A stretch of 64,000 bases of DNA from Aegicerativicinus sediminis (GTDB lineage Bacteria; Bacteroidota; Bacteroidia; Flavobacteriales; Flavobacteriaceae). The DNA lies in the NCBI RefSeq assembly GCF_015476115.1, contig NZ_CP064295.1, forward strand, positions 2,722,001-2,786,000. The letters are read 5' to 3'. The notes under the pieces were generated by a model. That model ran no database searches, was not told the origin of the DNA, and saw only the letters and a list, made by a program, of their open reading frames with translations. The translations under genes and the position numbers were made by a program. Shown here piece after piece: positions 63,176 to 64,000 of the stretch (position 1 is its first letter; every line of letters starts with the position of its first letter).

Positions 63176-64000
63176 TTAATTAATTAAGCTTATTTTAAAT
63201 TTTGTAAAAGATTCTTTTCCTTGTTGAGACTCAACTTCCAACCCCCCTCCATGTGCCTTAATAATATCGTTGGTAATAGACAATCCTAATCCAGTTCCTT
63301 CCGTACCTTTTTTGGTGGTAAAGAAGGGCTGCATAATTTTTGCTTTTAATTGTTCAGGGATTCCTAAGCCGTTATCGGTAACTTCTAAAATAGTGTTTTT
63401 TCCTTTTATATAGGTCTTTACGGTTAATTTTGGATGATAACTTTCTTGGTTGTGCTTTGCTTTGTTTATTTTCTCGTGCATGGCATCAAAAGCATTATTG
63501 CATAAGTTTAATATTACCCTACTAAAATCTTCACTTATCAAGGAAATTGGCGATAGGCCATCCTCCAATTGTAAGTCTATAGATACATTGATTGGTTTTT
63601 TACCCGCTCGCATGCCATGGAACGCCAAGTTTACGTACTCCTTTACAAGATCATTCAAATTAATATTCTCTTGAACCCCATTACTGCCCCTGCTATGCTG
63701 AAGCATCGATTTTACTATGCTATCTGCTCTTGAGCCATGTTGATGGATTCTCTTTAAATTAGAGGTTATATCATCTAGAATACCTTCAATTTCCTTGGTG
63801 TGGTCGTCAGTTGGTAATAGTTTTAATTCTTCATAAATTTCATCTATAAGTTCTAGATTTAATTCGGAGAAATTGTTGACAAAATTTAGGGGATTTTTTA
63901 TTTCATGGGCTATTCCAGCTGCTAACTGCCCTAAGCTTGCAAGTTTTTCTTGTTGTATCAATTGTTCTTGGGCGGATTCTAAATCATTTAGTGCCGCCTG
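63176..64000 (-). CDS. sensor histidine kinase, 5' part beyond window
   Basis: The frame is open to the window end; an apparent start at 63961 is a TTG inside the frame, with coiled-coil sequence before it (ALNDLESAQEQLIQQEKL). The part visible contains the H box LAAGIAHEIKNPLNF, N box LNLCNNAFDAMHEK and G boxes VTDNGLGIP and GTGLGLSITNDI. Its kinase domain closely resembles that of the 58965-62753 kinase. The sensory part lies outside the window. Confidence 0.92.
   Translation of the reverse strand, partial: QAALNDLESAQEQLIQQEKLASLGQLAAGIAHEIKNPLNFVNNFSELNLELIDEIYEELKLLPTDDHTKEIEGILDDITSNLKRIHQHGSRADSIVKSMLQHSRGSNGVQENINLNDLVKEYVNLAFHGMRAGKKPINVSIDLQLEDGLSPISLISEDFSRVILNLCNNAFDAMHEKINKAKHNQESYHPKLTVKTYIKGKNTILEVTDNGLGIPEQLKAKIMQPFFTTKKGTEGTGLGLSITNDIIKAHGGGLEVESQQGKESFTKFKISLIN

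Noticed and set aside
1-64000. Search for CRISPR arrays, insertion sequences, integrases, toxin-antitoxin pairs and rRNA or tRNA genes
   Set aside because: No direct-repeat array, transposase or integrase motif, or tRNA-like cloverleaf was seen by eye. A tRNAscan-SE and ISfinder run would be needed to exclude them formally.

Overview
The window is AT-rich chromosomal DNA from a member of the Bacteroidetes, most likely a marine Flavobacteriaceae species; the genus cannot be fixed from the sequence alone. The call rests on the gene content (DUF3078, DUF4197, DUF1684, DUF4920, DUF6268 and DUF6090 proteins, a fused isobutyryl-CoA mutase, YpdA, two YceI proteins), on a DnaJ with only two zinc motifs, and on Bacteroidetes-type promoter boxes (TTG, about 17-22 nt, TAnnTTTG). 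There is no rRNA, recognisable tRNA, CRISPR array, insertion sequence or phage gene. Both window edges cut a gene.

Layout. 1-13 kb: DUF3078 protein, prfA and pyrF; two related 67-residue proteins; a minus-strand run purU / DUF4197 / PfkB kinase; the large icmF gene; a beta-helix protein; a DUF4440 lipoprotein; a PNPOx-like protein. 13-20.7 kb: Lrp regulator, secreted amidohydrolase with M14 carboxypeptidase, and an MFS exporter with YpdA preceded by a short leader ORF and an intrinsic terminator. 20.8-29.6 kb: DUF1684, crcB, a MazG-like pyrophosphohydrolase, ilvE, DUF4920, mnmD, a TIGR01777 oxidoreductase, YceI, and grpE-dnaJ. 29.7-34.9 kb: a tight five-gene operon with an ABC exporter pair, MscS channel, DUF6268 barrel and a sigma-54 activator lacking a DNA-binding domain. 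35-39.9 kb: PPK2 kinase, M28 peptidase, DinB, VOC and DUF1206.

40-57.7 kb is the most unusual part. Seven DUF6090 membrane-anchored paralogues sit in three groups on the minus strand among secreted hydrolases: tricorn protease, sulfatase, M20 and S9 peptidases, and a di-haem cytochrome c protein with YceI. Two unlisted ORFs of about 40 codons each encode one membrane helix. They resemble each other, and each lies in or beside a DUF6090 group, one of them with a TTGA stop/start overlap to its DUF6090 gene. A strong hairpin sits directly before the start codon of the first gene of the DUF6090 trio. I regard this as the best candidate for an undescribed membrane or periplasmic system.

57.8-64 kb is a minus-strand signalling block: a histidine kinase cut by the window end, a single-domain response regulator, a 1262-residue propeller histidine kinase, and a response regulator fused to a complete class III adenylate cyclase. 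No DNA-binding output is encoded there, so the likely output is cAMP.

Several convergent gene pairs overlap at their stop codons (4209-4212, 12582-12592, 14160-14170, 23587-23590, 49187-49193) and leave no room for hairpin terminators. Intrinsic terminators are instead visible at 20667-20692, 26941-26972, 29605-29643, 34888-34916, 45012-45036 and 55488-55522.
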